A DNA stretch of 64,000 bases, from NCBI RefSeq assembly GCF_024679245.1, contig NC_090184.1, forward strand, positions 12,413,233 through 12,477,232, given 5' to 3'. The DNA comes from Pseudorasbora parva (taxonomy: Eukaryota; Chordata; Actinopteri; Cypriniformes; Gobionidae). Made by a program: the position numbers and the translations under genes. The notes below the pieces were generated by a model. The model saw nothing but the letters and a program-made list of their open reading frames with translations, was not told where the DNA came from and did no database searches. Shown here one piece after another: positions 62,911-64,000 of the stretch. Every line of letters begins with the position of its first letter. Positions within the stretch are counted from its first letter, which is position 1.

Positions 62911-64000
62911 CTGCTGAATCAGAAAAAGGAGGCATTTAAGGCTGGTGACAGGGACAGGGCCAGGACTATTCAACATGATCTGAAAAGAAACATAAGGAAG
63001 GCCAGAGGGGAATATAAAAGGAAGTTGGAGAGGAAACTTCAGAACGGCAGTACAAGGGAAGTGTGGAAGGGCATGAGAGCCATTACTGGCTTCAAGGGGA
63101 AGGGGGATGCGATGTCAGGGGATACTTTAATGGCCAATGAGTTCAATTGCTTTTACAGCAGGTTCGACCCTGCATGCACTCCCTTACCATCTCTAACCAA
63201 CAGCTGCACCATCCCTGCTGCTGTCTCTTGTTCTATCCCACCAAGCGGCTCTATCACTGATACTTCCGCCTCCTGCTCTGTTCCATCCAGCGGCTTGACC
63301 GTCTATACTGCTGCCTCCGGCTCTGTTCCATCCAGCGGCTCTGCCATCTATACTGCTGCCAACTGCTCTGTTCCATTCCGCGGCCCTACCATCTATAATG
63401 CTGCCAACTGCTCTGTCCCATCCTGCGGCTCTACCATCTCTACTGCTGCCTCCTGCTCTGTTCCACCCAGCGGCTCTACCATCTATAATGCTGCCTCCTG
63501 CTCTGTTCCACCCAGCGGCTCTACCATCTCTACTACTGCCTCCTGCTCTGTTCCATCCAGCGGCTCTACCATCTTTACTGCTGCCTCCTGCTCTGTTCCA
63601 CCCAGCGGCTCTACCATCTCTACTGCTGCCTCCTGCCCTGTTCCATCCAGCGGCTCTACCATCTATACTGCTGCCTCCTGCTTTGTTCCATCCAGCGGCT
63701 CTAACATCTATACTGCTGCCTCCTGCTTTGATCCACCCAGCGGCTCTACCATCTCTACAGCTGCCTCCTGCTCTGTTCCATCCAGCGGCTCTACCATCTC
63801 TACAGCTGCCTCCTGCTCTGATCCACCCAGCGGCTCTACCATCTCTACTGCTGCCTCCTGCTCTGTTCCATCCAGCGGCTCTACTATCTCTACTGCTGCC
63901 TCCTGCTCTGTTCCATCCAGCGGCTCTACAATCTCTACTGCTGCCTTCTGCTCTGTGCCATCCAGCGGCTCTACCATCTATACTGCTGCCTCCTGCTCTG
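62911..64000 (+). pseudogene. LINE ORF2 continued: linker and 15-residue repeats, open to window end
   Basis: Frame resumes exactly across the hAT (target duplication encodes LLN) with NQKKEAFKAGDRDRARTIQ, then REVWKGMRAITGFKGKG and ANEFNCFYSRFD, the usual spacer before LINE RT. From about 63215 a 45-bp unit encodes about 17 copies of PSSGSTISTAASCSV with small changes. No stop occurs from 62911 to 64000. The preceding frameshift makes the whole ORF a pseudogene unless read through. Confidence 0.8.
63215..64000. repeat. 45-bp coding minisatellite
   Basis: About 17 units of CCAGCGGCTCTACCATCT / CTACTGCTGCCTCCTGCTCT, length 45 bp each, no indels visible, continuing past the window. All copies keep the LINE frame. 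Confidence 0.93.

Larger units (their letters stand above)
60708..64000 (+). mobile_element. CR1/Rex1-like LINE with coding minisatellite, cut by the window end
   Basis: A plus-strand LINE: endonuclease at 60880-61510, linker to 61799, hAT insertion, then linker resuming at 62911 and an in-frame 45-bp repeat array to the window edge. The RT domain should lie beyond the window. One 2-bp loss near 61148 shifts the frame. Confidence 0.88.

Noticed and set aside
63708..63977. Minus-strand ORF of repeated VEPLDGTEQEAAVE units
   Set aside because: It is the antisense of the 45-bp repeat. The plus-strand frame is continuous with the LINE endonuclease and linker, so the plus strand is the coding one.

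Overview
The window is vertebrate nuclear DNA from a ray-finned fish, most likely a cyprinid. It holds long AT and CA microsatellites, spliced genes with GT-AG introns, and dense hAT, Tc1/mariner, PIF/Harbinger, TTAA-target and L2/CR1/Rex1-like LINE insertions of the kind familiar from cyprinid genomes. No operon, phage, CRISPR or other prokaryotic feature is present. I found no tRNA or rRNA gene.

Only two cellular genes can be supported, both on the plus strand and in tandem. The first is chmp4b (ESCRT-III subunit CHMP4B; 5 coding exons, 36956-40078, 224 aa). The second is eif2s2 (translation factor eIF2 beta; 9 coding exons, 41941-58118, 329 aa). The chmp4b poly(A) signal lies about 0.6 kb before the eif2s2 start codon. 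The two proteins act in unrelated processes (membrane scission and translation initiation), and their adjacency looks like conserved synteny.

Layout. 0-9 kb: three decayed Tc1-like elements, a TIR element, a hAT with a perfect target duplication inside a LINE 3' end, and microsatellites. 9-13.4 kb: an L2-like LINE split by a hAT and by a small SINE/LINE-tail insertion. 13.4-21 kb: mixed repeats, a Harbinger-type MITE and a hAT with a BED-finger remnant. 21-26 kb: a LINE disrupted by a nest of insertions about five levels deep. 26-31 kb: a Harbinger copy with a Myb-like ORF and a cluster of TTAA-flanked palindromic elements. 31-36.8 kb: microsatellite, a gag-like remnant, a minisatellite and unclassified repeats. 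36.8-58.3 kb: the two genes, with a hAT in chmp4b intron 3 and an 11.6 kb eif2s2 intron 8 filled with nested transposons. 58.3-64 kb: Tc1 and LINE fragments, then a LINE with a readable endonuclease domain, split by a young-looking hAT and running into an in-frame 45-bp minisatellite at the window edge.

No new biological system is evident. The most notable features are the layered insertion history, which can be ordered from target duplications, and the coding minisatellite inside a LINE ORF.
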